A stretch of DNA of 63,678 bases, from NCBI GenBank assembly GCA_026989395.1, contig JALSJK010000096.1, positions 1 to 63,678 of the forward strand, given 5' to 3'. Numbering within the stretch: position 1 is the stretch's first letter; every line of letters begins with the position of its first letter. A program made the position numbers and the translations under genes. The notes below the pieces were generated by a model. That model was not told the origin of the DNA. It saw only the letters and a list, made by a program, of their open reading frames with translations, and did no database searches. This document shows positions 43,033 to 53,111 of the stretch, piece by piece. Source of the DNA: Methylomonas sp. (lineage in GTDB: Bacteria; Pseudomonadota; Gammaproteobacteria; Methylococcales; Methylomonadaceae).

Positions 43033-45729
43033 TTAAAACTCTTCCCATTCATCATCACTGCCAGATGATACCGAGACTGATGGTTTCGGTCTTGGTGATG
43101 GAGCAGATTTCACTACTGGTGTATGTGTATTGACAGTTTTCCCGGATATACTGGCCTCCACATCAGATAGTAAACTTACAATTTTGTCTGATAATCCTGC
43201 GACTTGTTGATAGGCTTGTTCAGCTCCGGCAGCATTTCCATTCTGTCGTTGACTGATACATTGATGAACCAACTCATGCATTTGTTTATGTATTGGTTCA
43301 ATCTGTTGTATCGCTGGTAAGTGTCCGTAAGTTGTCATTCCGGTAGAATATAGCCATTTACCAAGATCACAATCCCGATGGGATACTGCTTGATCCATGG
43401 TCAATGCCTCGCTACCTTCGAGGAAATTTCTTAATTTTGCTTTCCAGCTTAAATGTTTGCTTTTTGCTAGAGAAAAATCCAAAGAACTGGCAGCCTGACC
43501 TGTTGAGCTTGGCATTGAACCAGAAGAACCTGAGCCCCCACCTTCAAAGAAGCTCAAGAAACTCGCCATGGTATCGCACTGTTCACTCATCGAAACACTG
43601 GCAGCTGATGCTTCTTCGGCAAGTGCCGCATTCTGTTGGGTAATCTCATCCATTTGTGAAACGGCCTGATTGACCTGCTCAATACCTTGTGACTGTTCAG
43701 CACTGGCAGCCGCAATTTCAGAAACAATATCTCCGACTTTTTTAACACCGGTGACGATTTCATTTAAGGCCGAGCCTGTTTCATTGACAAACTCAGTCCC
43801 TGTTCTTACTCGCTGGATACTGGTCTGAATTAAATCCTTACTTTCCTGTGCTGCAGTAGCGCTTCGTTGAGCCAAATTTCTGACTTCAGTGGCAACAACG
43901 GAAAATCCACGTCCCTGCTCACCGGCTCTGGCCGCTTCAACTGATGCATTCAATGCCAGCAAATTGGTCTGGAAGGCGATTTCATCAATGACACCAATAA
44001 TTTCGGCAATTTTGTTGCTACTTTCATTAATTTCTTCCATGGCGTTAACTGCACGTTTAACAACTCCTCCCCCATCTTCTGCCAGTTTTCTTGCTGTACT
44101 GGCCAGTTTGTCCGCTTGTTGTGCATTATCAGAATTATTTTTAACAGTGCTTGTTAATTCTTCCATACTGGAAGCGGTTTGTTCCAAGCTGGCTGCTTGC
44201 TCTTCTGCACGATGAGAAAGATTATTATTTCCACTGGCAATTTCCTGCGAAGAATTCCGAATAAACTCTGAAGATTCCTTGATTTGTCCAAATACTTCGC
44301 TTAACTTAGCCAGACTGGTATTGATATCATTTTTACAGGTTTCATAGAGTCCGTAATATTGACTGTTAACTGTCCTGGTTAAATCGCCATTTGCCAAACC
44401 ACTCATGACATAGGCAATTTCTTTCATCACTTTTTCAACTGTCTCAGCCACTTCATTCAAATTTCGGCTTAGTACTTCATAGAAGCCTTCTTTATCGGCC
44501 ATATTGATACGACTACTTAGTTCACCTGCTTTTACACCTTCAACCAAGGTTTGAATTTCCCGTTCAATATTGACTTCTTCAGTTCTATCCTTCCATTCGA
44601 CAACAATACCGATTCGTTCACCATGCTCATCAATAACTGGACTGGCTACAATATTCATCGTGTGACCACCGATCATTAAAGCAGACCTGAATGTACCGGT
44701 TAATTTATCCAGCATGGCTCTTTGATGAGCTGGGTTTTTATGGAAAATATCAATATTGGAACCCAATAACTGGTCAGCTTTAAAATCAGGTAATTGACCT
44801 TGAATATCAGCTTCAGCCTCACTAAACATCTTCTGAACAGTTTTATTCATATAGATGATTTCATAATTATTGTTGGCCACCATAACATTGGATTCAACAT
44901 TGTCCAGGGCCTGCTTTAATCTGCCAGAGACAATTGACATTTCCTTGACATAAGACATGTCTGAATTGAGCTTGACCTGCATGGACTGAAGCCCACGGAA
45001 AAAATCACCAATCAAATCGTTTCGGTCAATATCAATGGGATTACGAAATTTCTCATCTGCCAATCGATAAAAAATACTAATGGCTTCTTCCATTGAGGTG
45101 TTAATCAACTTTAATAGATGAACACCAAGCATTATTCCAACAATCGTTAGTAATGTAACTACAGATAATAATGTAAATGATTGTTGCTGGTATAACTGAA
45201 ACATTAGAAAACCATCAGGTATCAAAAATGCCAGCATAGCTAGAGCCGCCTTAAAATGTAATGGCATCTCTTTGATTGTTTTTAGTTTTGCAGCCATCCC
45301 TGTTGGTTTTAATGTTGCCTTTTTTGCCTGTATTTGCTGGTAAAGTGATTCTGCAGTATTAATTTGCTCCCTGCTTGGTGCATAGCGTACTGACAAATAC
45401 TCTACTACCTGTCCCTTTTTAAATACTGGTGTTACATTAGCTTCCACCCAATAATAATCACCGGCTTTGGTTCGGTTTTTAACCAACCCTTTCCATGGTT
45501 TAGCCTGCTTATTAGTGTTCCACAAATCTTCAAAAGCTTCAGGCGGCATATCAGGGTGACGAACAATATTATGATTTTTCCCAACCAGTTCTTCTCGGCT
45601 AAAACCACTGATTTCAACAAAATCGTCATTGGCATAGGTTATTCGTCCTTTGGTATCAGTCCGGGTAACTAATATAGTTCCATCCTTCATCATCACTTCC
45701 CGATCCGTTACCGGCATATTCATTTTCAT
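43033..45729 (-). CDS. Aer-like chemoreceptor with two PAS domains and a C-terminal CZB zinc-binding domain
   Basis: An 898-residue receptor. The N-terminal PAS (about 15-125) closely follows Aer: [19 protein letters not shown] and [24 protein letters not shown], including the Trp/Asn region that holds FAD in Aer. Two membrane helices follow (about 172-215), then a second PAS (about 285-385), a HAMP-like linker, and the signalling hairpin with [29 protein letters not shown] domain (about 765-865) has H-R-D-C-D-L-G-K-W and later His residues for zinc. The tail EWEEF (894-898) fits the W-x-x-F CheR/CheB docking pentapeptide. AAGGAG precedes the ATG. Confidence 0.9.
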   Translation of the reverse strand: MKMNMPVTDREVMMKDGTILVTRTDTKGRITYANDDFVEISGFSREELVGKNHNIVRHPDMPPEAFEDLWNTNKQAKPWKGLVKNRTKAGDYYWVEANVTPVFKKGQVVEYLSVRYAPSREQINTAESLYQQIQAKKATLKPTGMAAKLKTIKEMPLHFKAALAMLAFLIPDGFLMFQLYQQQSFTLLSVVTLLTIVGIMLGVHLLKLINTSMEEAISIFYRLADEKFRNPIDIDRNDLIGDFFRGLQSMQVKLNSDMSYVKEMSIVSGRLKQALDNVESNVMVANNNYEIIYMNKTVQKMFSEAEADIQGQLPDFKADQLLGSNIDIFHKNPAHQRAMLDKLTGTFRSALMIGGHTMNIVASPVIDEHGERIGIVVEWKDRTEEVNIEREIQTLVEGVKAGELSSRINMADKEGFYEVLSRNLNEVAETVEKVMKEIAYVMSGLANGDLTRTVNSQYYGLYETCKNDINTSLAKLSEVFGQIKESSEFIRNSSQEIASGNNNLSHRAEEQAASLEQTASSMEELTSTVKNNSDNAQQADKLASTARKLAEDGGGVVKRAVNAMEEINESSNKIAEIIGVIDEIAFQTNLLALNASVEAARAGEQGRGFSVVATEVRNLAQRSATAAQESKDLIQTSIQRVRTGTEFVNETGSALNEIVTGVKKVGDIVSEIAAASAEQSQGIEQVNQAVSQMDEITQQNAALAEEASAASVSMSEQCDTMASFLSFFEGGGSGSSGSMPSSTGQAASSLDFSLAKSKHLSWKAKLRNFLEGSEALTMDQAVSHRDCDLGKWLYSTGMTTYGHLPAIQQIEPIHKQMHELVHQCISQRQNGNAAGAEQAYQQVAGLSDKIVSLLSDVEASISGKTVNTHTPVVKSAPSPRPKPSVSVSSGSDDEWEEF

Positions 45730-45795
45730 CGTATTTGCTCCTTACCCATTGCCATCATGGTATTTCTCAGGTTGGTAGTTTTACCAAAAGTATAA

Positions 45796-45821
45796 AACGG
45801 TCTGACACCCCTTAGTGTCAG
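45796..45821 (-). terminator. Hairpin after the first cheW, possible attenuator
   Basis: CTGACAC (45802-45808) pairs with GTGTCAG (45815-45821) around a 6-base loop, immediately after the cheW stop at 45826. On the minus strand the stem is followed by ACCGTTTTAT, a short T run. It could stop part of the transcripts before the Aer-like receptor gene and so raise cheY-cheA-cheW over the downstream genes. Confidence 0.5.
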
Positions 45822-45825
45822 TAAA

Positions 45826-46344
45826 TTAGTTTTCATCTTCATCATCCACATCATCTAACTTCAATAATTTATCGACATCCAGCAACATCACCATTTGTTC
45901 ATCGACAGCCGCCAGACCATTAATATATTCCGTGCTGACTTTGGTACCAAATTCCGGAGGGCTTTGAATCGTGGTCTTATCAATATCAATCACATTGGAT
46001 ACCGCATCGACAACAACCCCCATAATTCTGTTTTTGCCATTGATTTCGGTTTGTAAAATCACCACCACAGTCATCGGTGTATATTCCGCATGTCCCAAGT
46101 TAAATTTATCCCGCAAATCAATCACAGGTACGATTGCTCCACGCAAATTAACAACACCTTTTTCATAAGATGGCACATTGGGAATTCTGGAAATCGGTTC
46201 CCAGCTTCTGATTTCCTGTACCCTCAGAATATCAACTGCGTACTGTTCTTTGCCAAGGATAAAACTTAAAAACTGGACTGCATTAGCCACCTGCTTTTGT
46301 TCGCCTTCTACCTCAACCTCTGCCAGATTATTTGCTTCACTCAT
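45826..46344 (-). CDS. cheW: Chemotaxis coupling protein CheW (first copy)
   Basis: A 172-residue CheW with an acidic N-terminal stretch (1-20) and an acidic C-terminus (DDVDDEDEN). The core has QFLSFILGKEQYAVDILRVQEI (key residues about 23-44), NVPSYEKGVVNLRGAIVPVIDLRDKF and VVDAVSNVIDIDKTTIQSPPEFG. It lies 13 bases after the cheA stop. Two CheW genes in one cluster may let the array mix coupling units with different receptor preference. Confidence 0.95.
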   Translation of the reverse strand: MSEANNLAEVEVEGEQKQVANAVQFLSFILGKEQYAVDILRVQEIRSWEPISRIPNVPSYEKGVVNLRGAIVPVIDLRDKFNLGHAEYTPMTVVVILQTEINGKNRIMGVVVDAVSNVIDIDKTTIQSPPEFGTKVSTEYINGLAAVDEQMVMLLDVDKLLKLDDVDDEDEN

Positions 46345-46356
46345 ATTTTTTTGTCT

Positions 46357-48450
46357 TTACAGATTGGAAAGTCTGACCAAACCGGGAATATCCAGAATCA
46401 ATGCCACCGAACCATCACCAAGAATTGTTGCTCCAGAAATTCCTTCTACCCGACGATAATTCGCTTCCAGTGATTTAATAACAACCTGTTGCTGACCTAA
46501 TAAATCATCAACAAATAACCCACAGCGCATGCCCTGCCCTTCGACAACCACCAGTAGTCCTTCTGTCAATCTGGTTGCCTTGGCAGTTTCTACAGAAAAT
46601 ATTTCATGCATTCTGACAATAGGCAAATACTCATCCCTTAATCGAAATGTTTCACCCTTTCCGGCTACTCGATTTACCATACTTTCATCAATGTTGAGGG
46701 TTTCGATGATAGATACTAATGGCACAATATATGTCTCGTCACCCACAGCTACAGACTGGCCATCCAGAATTGCTAATGTCAACGGCAAATGAATTGCTAT
46801 TGTTGAACCTTTTCCTAATTCAGATTCAATCTCGATATTACCACCGAGTGACTGAATATTTTTTCTGACGACATCCATACCAACACCACGTCCAGAAACG
46901 TCCGTAAGCTTTTCTGCTGTGGAAAAACCGGCATGAAAAATTAATTCATAGGTTTGTTTGTCAGTTAAAATAGCGTCTTCTTCAATCAAACCTTTCTCTA
47001 TTGCTTTGGCTCTTAATACCTCTTTATTAAGCCCCTTGCCATCATCAACAACCTCAATAACAATATTACCGCCTCGATGATATGCATTCAGATTGACAGT
47101 TCCTGTTTCTGGCTTCCCTGCTGCCACTCGATCTTCTGGCATTTCTATACCATGATCCAAACTGTTTCTGACTAAATGAACCAAAGGATCACTGATTAAT
47201 TCAACAACCGTTTTATCAACCTCTGTATTCTCGCCACTGAGTTTTAACTCAATTTTTTTGTTGAGTTTGGTGCTTAAATCATGAACCAGACGTGGAAAGC
47301 GACTAAAGACAAAACTAATTGGCAACATTCGGATATTCATTACGCTTTCTTGTAATTCACGAGTGTTTCTGCCGAGCTGTGTAATCCCGTTTTTTAATTG
47401 TTCCAGTTTGTGTGGGGAAAAATCTTCCCCCACCAAACTCAACATCGACTGGGTTATAACCAACTCCCCAACCATATTGATCAAGGTATCAATCTTTGCT
47501 GTATCTACACGAATAGAACTGGAACCTTTTGGCTTGGCTTCCTTTTTTTCTGCTTTAGGTTTTGCTGATTGATTGACTGCTTGTACAGAACTTATTTTTT
47601 CTGGTTTTACATCGTTACTTTCTGCAGGCTGCTCAGAATTAGCAGCTGAATTTATTTGATTTGGTGCGACATCATTCGTTGGATGCTGAGAAGTTGTGAC
47701 GCCATTAGTTAACGTCTGAATTGCCATATCGCAATCATCTTCAACCCAGTCAAATATATCGTCAATTTCTTCTCGACTGATATCTCCTTCAATTTTAAGA
47801 TCCCAAGATAAGTGACAATCTTCAGGATCGAGATCATATAACCCTGGCACGCCCTGCAAATCGACTATTGCTGTTAATTCGCCAAGTTCCTTTAATTCAC
47901 GAAACATACGTACTGGATCATTTCCGGTTTTCAGCAGGTGAGCATGAGGACTAAAAACAATGTGCCAACCTGCCTGACTTGAACCTTCATTGGCAGCTTT
48001 AGAAGATTCAATAGTATCAATTGATTGTGCAATATTTTCTATTTGAGGTACTTCTGTACTCTCGCCGTTGAGCTCTTTGTCTAGCGCTTGTTTATGCTCT
48101 GCAACTTTAGATTCATTAACCTCATCTCCTTCCTGGATAGCGGTAAGCATCTCTCTTAAACAATCAACTGAACCTAATAAAACATCCAATGCTGTCTGAG
48201 TGATTTGGCGTCGACCATCACGCATTTCATCCAACAAGGTTTCCATCACATGGGTAAAATCAGAAACTGAAGTAAAACCGAATGTGCCACTCCCTCCTTT
48301 TATGGAATGGGCTGCGCGAAAAATAGTGTTAATTTCTTCTTTATCAACATCCCCCATATCCAGGTTTAACAACCCTGATTCCATAGCATCAAGACCTTCG
48401 AAACTTTCCTCGAAGAAGACTTGATGAAATTGTGCCATATCAATAGACAT
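46357..48450 (-). CDS. cheA: Chemotaxis histidine kinase CheA
   Basis: A 697-residue CheA. The Hpt domain (1-105) has phospho-acceptor His48 in AAHSIKGGSGTFGF. An unusual domain at about 165-250 (WHIVFSPHAHLLKTGNDPV...) takes the place of the standard P2, as in several gammaproteobacterial CheA types. A Pro/Lys/Ser-rich linker leads to the dimerisation domain (about 315-380), the HATPase domain (LVRNSLDHGIEMPEDR, DDGKGL, GRGVGMDVV, GKGSTIAIHLP) and the CheW-like P5 (about 555-697). It phosphorylates CheY, CheB and probably the receiver of the SpoIIE-type regulator further down. Confidence 0.96.
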   Translation of the reverse strand: MSIDMAQFHQVFFEESFEGLDAMESGLLNLDMGDVDKEEINTIFRAAHSIKGGSGTFGFTSVSDFTHVMETLLDEMRDGRRQITQTALDVLLGSVDCLREMLTAIQEGDEVNESKVAEHKQALDKELNGESTEVPQIENIAQSIDTIESSKAANEGSSQAGWHIVFSPHAHLLKTGNDPVRMFRELKELGELTAIVDLQGVPGLYDLDPEDCHLSWDLKIEGDISREEIDDIFDWVEDDCDMAIQTLTNGVTTSQHPTNDVAPNQINSAANSEQPAESNDVKPEKISSVQAVNQSAKPKAEKKEAKPKGSSSIRVDTAKIDTLINMVGELVITQSMLSLVGEDFSPHKLEQLKNGITQLGRNTRELQESVMNIRMLPISFVFSRFPRLVHDLSTKLNKKIELKLSGENTEVDKTVVELISDPLVHLVRNSLDHGIEMPEDRVAAGKPETGTVNLNAYHRGGNIVIEVVDDGKGLNKEVLRAKAIEKGLIEEDAILTDKQTYELIFHAGFSTAEKLTDVSGRGVGMDVVRKNIQSLGGNIEIESELGKGSTIAIHLPLTLAILDGQSVAVGDETYIVPLVSIIETLNIDESMVNRVAGKGETFRLRDEYLPIVRMHEIFSVETAKATRLTEGLLVVVEGQGMRCGLFVDDLLGQQQVVIKSLEANYRRVEGISGATILGDGSVALILDIPGLVRLSNL

Positions 48451-48494
48451 TTATTTACCTGTGCTGATTGGAAGGATTTACAAACAAAACATTA

Positions 48495-48857
48495 TTAACC
48501 TAATACTTTTTTTACTGTTTTTAGTAATTGATCCGGATTAAATGGTTTCACTATCCATCCAGTCGCACCCGCTGCTTTGCCCTGCATTTTTTTATCCGTA
48601 CCGGATTCAGTTGTCAGCATCAACATGGGAATAAATTTATAATCGGGCAATGCCCTTAAATCTTTAATCAGGGTTATGCCATCTTTATTCGGCATGTTGA
48701 CATCGGTAACGACCAGGTCAAATTTGTTGGCTTTTGCCTTGTTCAACGCATCGACTCCATCGACAGCATCTACCACATCAAATCCTGCGCCTTTTAATGT
48801 AAATGTCACCATTTGTCTCATTGAAGCTGAATCATCAACTGCAAGAATAGTCGCCAT
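48495..48857 (-). CDS. cheY: CheY-type single-domain response regulator
   Basis: A 120-residue receiver: DDSASMRQM (Asp8, Asp9), Asp52 in VVTDVNMPNKDG, Thr82/83 in MLTTESG and Lys104 in IVKPFNP. It matches the CheY type found at the head of many non-E. coli chemosensory operons (ILAVDDSASMRQMV start). It is the first gene of the cluster, 44 bases before cheA, with AGAGGA as ribosome site. Whether it acts on a flagellar motor, pili or another target cannot be read from this window, which has no motor genes. Confidence 0.95.
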   Translation of the reverse strand: MATILAVDDSASMRQMVTFTLKGAGFDVVDAVDGVDALNKAKANKFDLVVTDVNMPNKDGITLIKDLRALPDYKFIPMLMLTTESGTDKKMQGKAAGATGWIVKPFNPDQLLKTVKKVLG

Positions 48858-48926
48858 TAGTTTTCCTCTTAGCTATTTTCAACGAATTTCAAATCTTTAA
48901 GCCTGTGTTCTGGCTTTACAAAAAGT

Positions 48927-48956
48927 GTAGTACAGAAATAGATTTGTGAAAGTCAA
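48927..48956 (-). promoter_or_regulatory. Possible promoter of the chemosensory operon
   Basis: On the minus strand TTGACT (48951-48956, five of six matches to -35) is followed after 18 bases by TACTAC (48927-48932), a poor -10. It lies about 70 bases upstream of cheY, where the operon promoter is expected. The weak -10 makes the call tentative. Confidence 0.3.
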
Positions 48957-49000
48957 TTATTCTTTTGAAATTCGTATATTTTTTGTAAAAGAAAGCAGGC

Positions 49001-49036
49001 AAAAAAAAACCCGGGAGAATTCCTTCTCCCGGGTTT
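49001..49036 (-). terminator. Intrinsic terminator of bamA
   Basis: A perfect 13-base-pair stem AAACCCGGGAGAA (49007-49019) / TTCTCCCGGGTTT (49024-49036) with loop TTCC lies 25 bases after the bamA stop. On the minus strand it is followed by a run of nine or more T (48999-49009 as A on plus), a textbook Rho-independent terminator. It separates bamA from the chemosensory operon downstream. Confidence 0.92.
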
Positions 49037-49060
49037 AATAAATGGATAAAAAATTTGGGA

Positions 49061-51340
49061 TTAAAAGCCTGATCCAAAAGTAAACTGAAACATTTGCTGT
49101 CTATCGTCGGCACCCTTATTCAAAGGAATTGCTGCACTAACGGATAATGCGCCAAAAGGTGAGAGCCATTTCCCGGAAATTCCAACCGAATAGCGAAGCC
49201 CACCAAAATCAAATGAATCACTGACTGTCCCCGCGTCAAAGAAAGCGCCCACTCGAACGGATTTTAAATCTTCAAAAAACGGAATTGGAAAAAAAACTTC
49301 AGCACTGGCAACGAATTTCATCGCACCACCGAATGGATCGCGATTGGAATCTCGAGGTCCTAAGGTATTGTCTTCATAACCTCTAACTGAATTTACACCA
49401 CCAGCAAAGAAGTGTTCAAAAAACGGCAAGCCGTCAGTTCCTGTCAAACCATCACCATAGGCAATTTCAGCAAATAACCGTAACACCAGATCTTTAGCCA
49501 ACGGAATATAATGCTGATCTTTCAGACTAATCTTGTAAAACGATAAATCCCCGCCAGGAATTGCTATTAGTCCTGATACACGTTGCTGACCACCTCGGGT
49601 AGGAAAAATTGCCCTGTCTAAAGTATCATGCGTCCAACCAATGGAAAGAGGAAGCGTAAGGAATGAAGAGCCATTTTGATTAATGAAATCTCTGGCCTCT
49701 TGAGGCGCATTTTCACCGGTATTCAACGTAGTATATTTGACATCAAAAGCCAAACTAATTCGTTCAAATTCATCAATAGGGAAGCCCATATTGAATCCAG
49801 CACTGGCAACGTCAATACTATAACGTGACAAGTTATTTGCCGCAGCATCTGTTTCCCGGTACAGAAGGTTATAACCCAGGCTAACACCATCAATTGTGAA
49901 GTATGGATTAAGAAAACCAAAACTGTAGATGGTGGAAACGTCACTGTTATTAAAATTAAAACTTACCCGTTTCCCTGACCCAAAAATATTATCCTGAGTG
50001 ACACTGGCATTAAAAATCACGCCCTGGGTTTGTGAAAAACCGATACCTGCTGATAAATTCCCTGAAGCTTTTTCGGTAACCGTATAATTTACATCTATCT
50101 GATCAGAAGTGCCTACAACTGGTGGGGTTTCAACGTTAACTTCTTCGAAATAACCAAGACGATTCAATCGGGTTTTGGATCTTTCTATTTTTGTGGTTGA
50201 TGACCAACTAGCTTCCATTTGACGCATTTCCCGCCTGATAACTTCATCACGCGTTTTGGTATTACCTTTGATATTAATGTTTCGAACATAAACCCGCTTT
50301 CCAGGATCTACGAAAAATGTCATATCGACAGTTTTGTTCTCATTATTAATATCCGGCACCATATTGACATTGGCGAAAGCAAAACCTTCATCACCTAATC
50401 GGTCTGAAATCAGTTTCGATGTTTCAGTGGCTCTTTTTCGGGAAAAAATTTCACCAGGACCAATTTGTACCAGCTTGATCAGTTCCTCTGGTTCGACCAC
50501 CAGGTTACCGGCCAACTTGACTTTTTCCAGGGTAAATTGATCACCCTCCTTAATATTGACAGTAATATAAATTCCTTTTTTATCGGGCGTCAATGCGACC
50601 TGGGTGCTTTCAATAGCAAAATTAATATAGCCGCGATCAAGATAATAAGATCGCAATCTTTCCAGATCTGCTGCTAATTTCTGTTTGGAATATTGATCGT
50701 TTTTAAAGTAAAACGACAACAGATGACTCGGGCTTAATTCAAATTGATCTAATAATTCATCTTCTTCAAATACTTGATTACCTACTATATTGATTTCCTT
50801 GATTTTGGCAACCCGGCCTTCCGAAATTTTAATTTCAATCCCGACACGATTTCGGGTTAATTGGGTGACATTGGTATCAATTTTTAAACCATATTTACCA
50901 TGGCTAAAATACTGACGTCGTAATTCCTGCTCAACCTTGTCCAGGATTTGCCTGTTAAAAACCTTGCCTTCTGACAGTCCAGTCTTTTTCAAGGCTTTCA
51001 TTAAATCATCAGTAGAAATATCCTTATTACCTTTAATCACAATCTTGGCGATGGATGGCCTTTCCAGCACATGAACGACCAAAGTATCCCCTTCCCTTTC
51101 CAAAGCAACATCCTTGAAAAACCCGGTTTTAAACAACGCCCGAATTGACGGCCCGATTTTATCGTTGGTAAATTTCTCGCCGACATTTACTGGCAGATAG
51201 TTATAGACCGTGCCAGCAGATATTCTTTGCAAACCGGTTATTTTAATATCCTGGACAACGAACCCCTGCTCTTCGGCTAACACATTCTGGAAAAACAAAA
51301 CCGCTAAAAAAAAGAACCGCAGGAGAATCGGAAATTTCAT
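49061..51340 (-). CDS. bamA: Outer membrane protein assembly factor BamA
   Basis: From the ATG at 51340, which opens a signal peptide ([20 protein letters not shown]), the product has 759 residues. Five POTRA domains fill about residues 25-420 ([21 protein letters not shown] starts the first), followed by the 16-strand barrel with the conserved loop segment [21 protein letters not shown] (VRGY motif, about 655) and the C-terminal aromatic strand [10 protein letters not shown]. It inserts barrel proteins into the outer membrane. The usual rseP upstream and ompH/skp downstream neighbours are not here; it stands alone with its own terminator. Confidence 0.96.
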   Translation of the reverse strand: MKFPILLRFFFLAVLFFQNVLAEEQGFVVQDIKITGLQRISAGTVYNYLPVNVGEKFTNDKIGPSIRALFKTGFFKDVALEREGDTLVVHVLERPSIAKIVIKGNKDISTDDLMKALKKTGLSEGKVFNRQILDKVEQELRRQYFSHGKYGLKIDTNVTQLTRNRVGIEIKISEGRVAKIKEINIVGNQVFEEDELLDQFELSPSHLLSFYFKNDQYSKQKLAADLERLRSYYLDRGYINFAIESTQVALTPDKKGIYITVNIKEGDQFTLEKVKLAGNLVVEPEELIKLVQIGPGEIFSRKRATETSKLISDRLGDEGFAFANVNMVPDINNENKTVDMTFFVDPGKRVYVRNINIKGNTKTRDEVIRREMRQMEASWSSTTKIERSKTRLNRLGYFEEVNVETPPVVGTSDQIDVNYTVTEKASGNLSAGIGFSQTQGVIFNASVTQDNIFGSGKRVSFNFNNSDVSTIYSFGFLNPYFTIDGVSLGYNLLYRETDAAANNLSRYSIDVASAGFNMGFPIDEFERISLAFDVKYTTLNTGENAPQEARDFINQNGSSFLTLPLSIGWTHDTLDRAIFPTRGGQQRVSGLIAIPGGDLSFYKISLKDQHYIPLAKDLVLRLFAEIAYGDGLTGTDGLPFFEHFFAGGVNSVRGYEDNTLGPRDSNRDPFGGAMKFVASAEVFFPIPFFEDLKSVRVGAFFDAGTVSDSFDFGGLRYSVGISGKWLSPFGALSVSAAIPLNKGADDRQQMFQFTFGSGF

Positions 51341-51436
51341 GAATTTTGGAAAGGCTTGAGTATTTGTTAGCAAATTTTAAAGGCAAAAGTATACCTTACA
51401 TTAAACTTTTAATCAGCTTTTAAAGCCAGCCAACCA

Positions 51437-52411
51437 TTAAGCCCGGCCAATTGGAAAGGTAAGTACATCATTTATTTCGGCACTATTAGTCATCAACATT
51501 AATAGTCGATCAAGGCCTATAGCCATACCCGAACATCGTGGCAATCCAGATTTAAGGGCTTCCAAAAAACGCCAATCCAAACCAGGGGCTTTTAATCCTT
51601 GTTGGTTTCGGCGATCTTGCTCTTTTTCGAATCGACGTTGCTGTTCTTGTGCATCAGTCAATTCAAAATATCCGTTCCCTAGCTCAACGCCTCTTAAAAA
51701 CACCTCGACACGTTCAACAAGGCGCGGGTCTTGTTTTTTAACTTTCGCTAATGAAGATTGGCAGGCGGGATAATCATAAATCAAGCAGATTGATTGCTTA
51801 CCAAGCCGAGGCTGCACCAGAAAACTGAATAAAAAATCCAGCCAAATCGCATGATTATCAGCACAAATTAATTCAGCATCGGTTAATTGGTGGTTTCTGG
51901 CACATTGACGCCAGCTTTCAAGATTAAAATCCAGAGGGTCGAGTCTAGTATGGCGATAAAAGATGTCTCGATAACTGATTTTCTCTACTTTTTGCAACTC
52001 TCCTTCAAACAAAGTTTTTATGAGATCAGATACTTCATCCATTAACTGCGCCAAATCAAAATCCACACGATACCATTCCAGCAAAGTAAATTCTGGATTA
52101 TGAAAACGCCCCGACTCGCCATTTCGAAAAGCTTTACAAATTTGATAAATGGAGCCACTGCCAGCAGCCAATAATCTTTTCATGCAAAATTCCGGTGAGG
52201 TTTGCATGAAATAATTTCTGGAGCGTTGACCGCTGAGGTACTGGGTAGAAAAAAATTCCAGATTAGGGTCTGTTCCAATTCCCTGGCATAAAATCGGCGT
52301 CTCAACTTCCAAAACATGCCTGGAAGCAAAAAAATGCCTGATTTTTTCCAACATCTGGGCTCTTTGTTTGAGATTATCAAGACTACAGGCTGGGCGCCAG
52401 TCTTCGGCCAT
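51437..52411 (-). CDS. epmA: Elongation factor P--(R)-beta-lysine ligase EpmA
   Basis: A 324-residue class II lysyl-tRNA-synthetase-like enzyme lacking the anticodon-binding domain, hence EpmA (PoxA/GenX/YjeA). Class II motifs are clear: VETPILCQGIGTDPNLEFF, TSPEFCMKRLLAAGSGSIYQICKAFRNGESGRFHNPEFTLLEWYR (motif 2, key Arg and Glu near residue 100) and SGMAIGLDRLLMLM (motif 3, about 293). It attaches beta-lysine to Lys34 of EF-P. Its start overlaps the efp stop (TAATG), so the enzyme and its only substrate are made from one transcript. Confidence 0.96.
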   Translation of the reverse strand: MAEDWRPACSLDNLKQRAQMLEKIRHFFASRHVLEVETPILCQGIGTDPNLEFFSTQYLSGQRSRNYFMQTSPEFCMKRLLAAGSGSIYQICKAFRNGESGRFHNPEFTLLEWYRVDFDLAQLMDEVSDLIKTLFEGELQKVEKISYRDIFYRHTRLDPLDFNLESWRQCARNHQLTDAELICADNHAIWLDFLFSFLVQPRLGKQSICLIYDYPACQSSLAKVKKQDPRLVERVEVFLRGVELGNGYFELTDAQEQQRRFEKEQDRRNQQGLKAPGLDWRFLEALKSGLPRCSGMAIGLDRLLMLMTNSAEINDVLTFPIGRA

Positions 52412-52980
52412 TATTCTTTTACGCGGGAAACATATTCTCCAGTTCGGGTATCAACTTTGATCATTTCATCAATTTGCACAAATAAAGGTACGCGAACCAC
52501 TGCGCCAGTTTCTAGTGTTGCGGGCTTGCCGCCACCGCCCGAAGTATCACCTTTAAGACCTGGGTCAGTTTCAGTCACTTTTAATTCGACAAAATTGGGT
52601 GGACTCACCGCCAAAGGCGCATCATTCCAGAGTGTCACGGTACACATATCCTGATCTTTCAACCACAATTTGGAGTCAGCAACCGCCTTTTCGTCTGCAG
52701 AATATTGCTCAAATGTATCGGGAACCATAAAATGCCAGAATTCCCCATCGTTATATAAATACTGAATATCTATATCGATAACATCTGCGCCTTCAACGGA
52801 TTCGCCTGATTTGAAGGTTTTTTCAATCACCCGGCCATTTTTGAGATTCCTTATTTTTACCCGGTTAAATGCTTGCCCTTTACCCGGTTTGACAAATTCA
52901 TTGTCGATAATAGCGCAAGGATCATTATCCAACATGATTTTTAAACCGGCTTTAAATTCATTGGTACTGTAAGTGGCCAT
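52411..52980 (-). CDS. efp: Translation elongation factor P
   Basis: A 189-residue EF-P that relieves ribosome stalling at polyproline. The modification site is Lys34 in [10 protein letters not shown], the same context as E. coli. The KOW-like N-terminal domain (1-63) and two OB folds follow, ending with [13 protein letters not shown] as in lysine-modified EF-P. It forms an operon with epmA (overlapping TAATG) and faces epmB divergently, so all three genes of the beta-lysylation pathway except EpmC are together. Confidence 0.98.
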   Translation of the reverse strand: MATYSTNEFKAGLKIMLDNDPCAIIDNEFVKPGKGQAFNRVKIRNLKNGRVIEKTFKSGESVEGADVIDIDIQYLYNDGEFWHFMVPDTFEQYSADEKAVADSKLWLKDQDMCTVTLWNDAPLAVSPPNFVELKVTETDPGLKGDTSGGGGKPATLETGAVVRVPLFVQIDEMIKVDTRTGEYVSRVKE

Positions 52981-53020
52981 TTTTCCCTCGATTGATCAAT
53001 TTAGTTTTCTTAGATTATTT

Positions 53021-53038
53021 ATGCTGCCACGGCGGCAT
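53021..53038. promoter_or_regulatory. Palindrome between divergent efp and epmB
   Basis: ATGCTGCC-AC-GGCGGCAT is an 18-base inverted repeat with one mismatch, 41 bases upstream of efp and 74 bases upstream of epmB. A perfect TATAAT (53053-53058) lies next to it toward epmB, though without a good -35. It could be an operator shared by both promoters. Confidence 0.4.
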
Positions 53039-53111
53039 AATAAGTTTGCTATTATAATGGACCGCGAATTTGATAGAAACTGATTATTTCATCTACCTTA
53101 AATCTAAGTGC

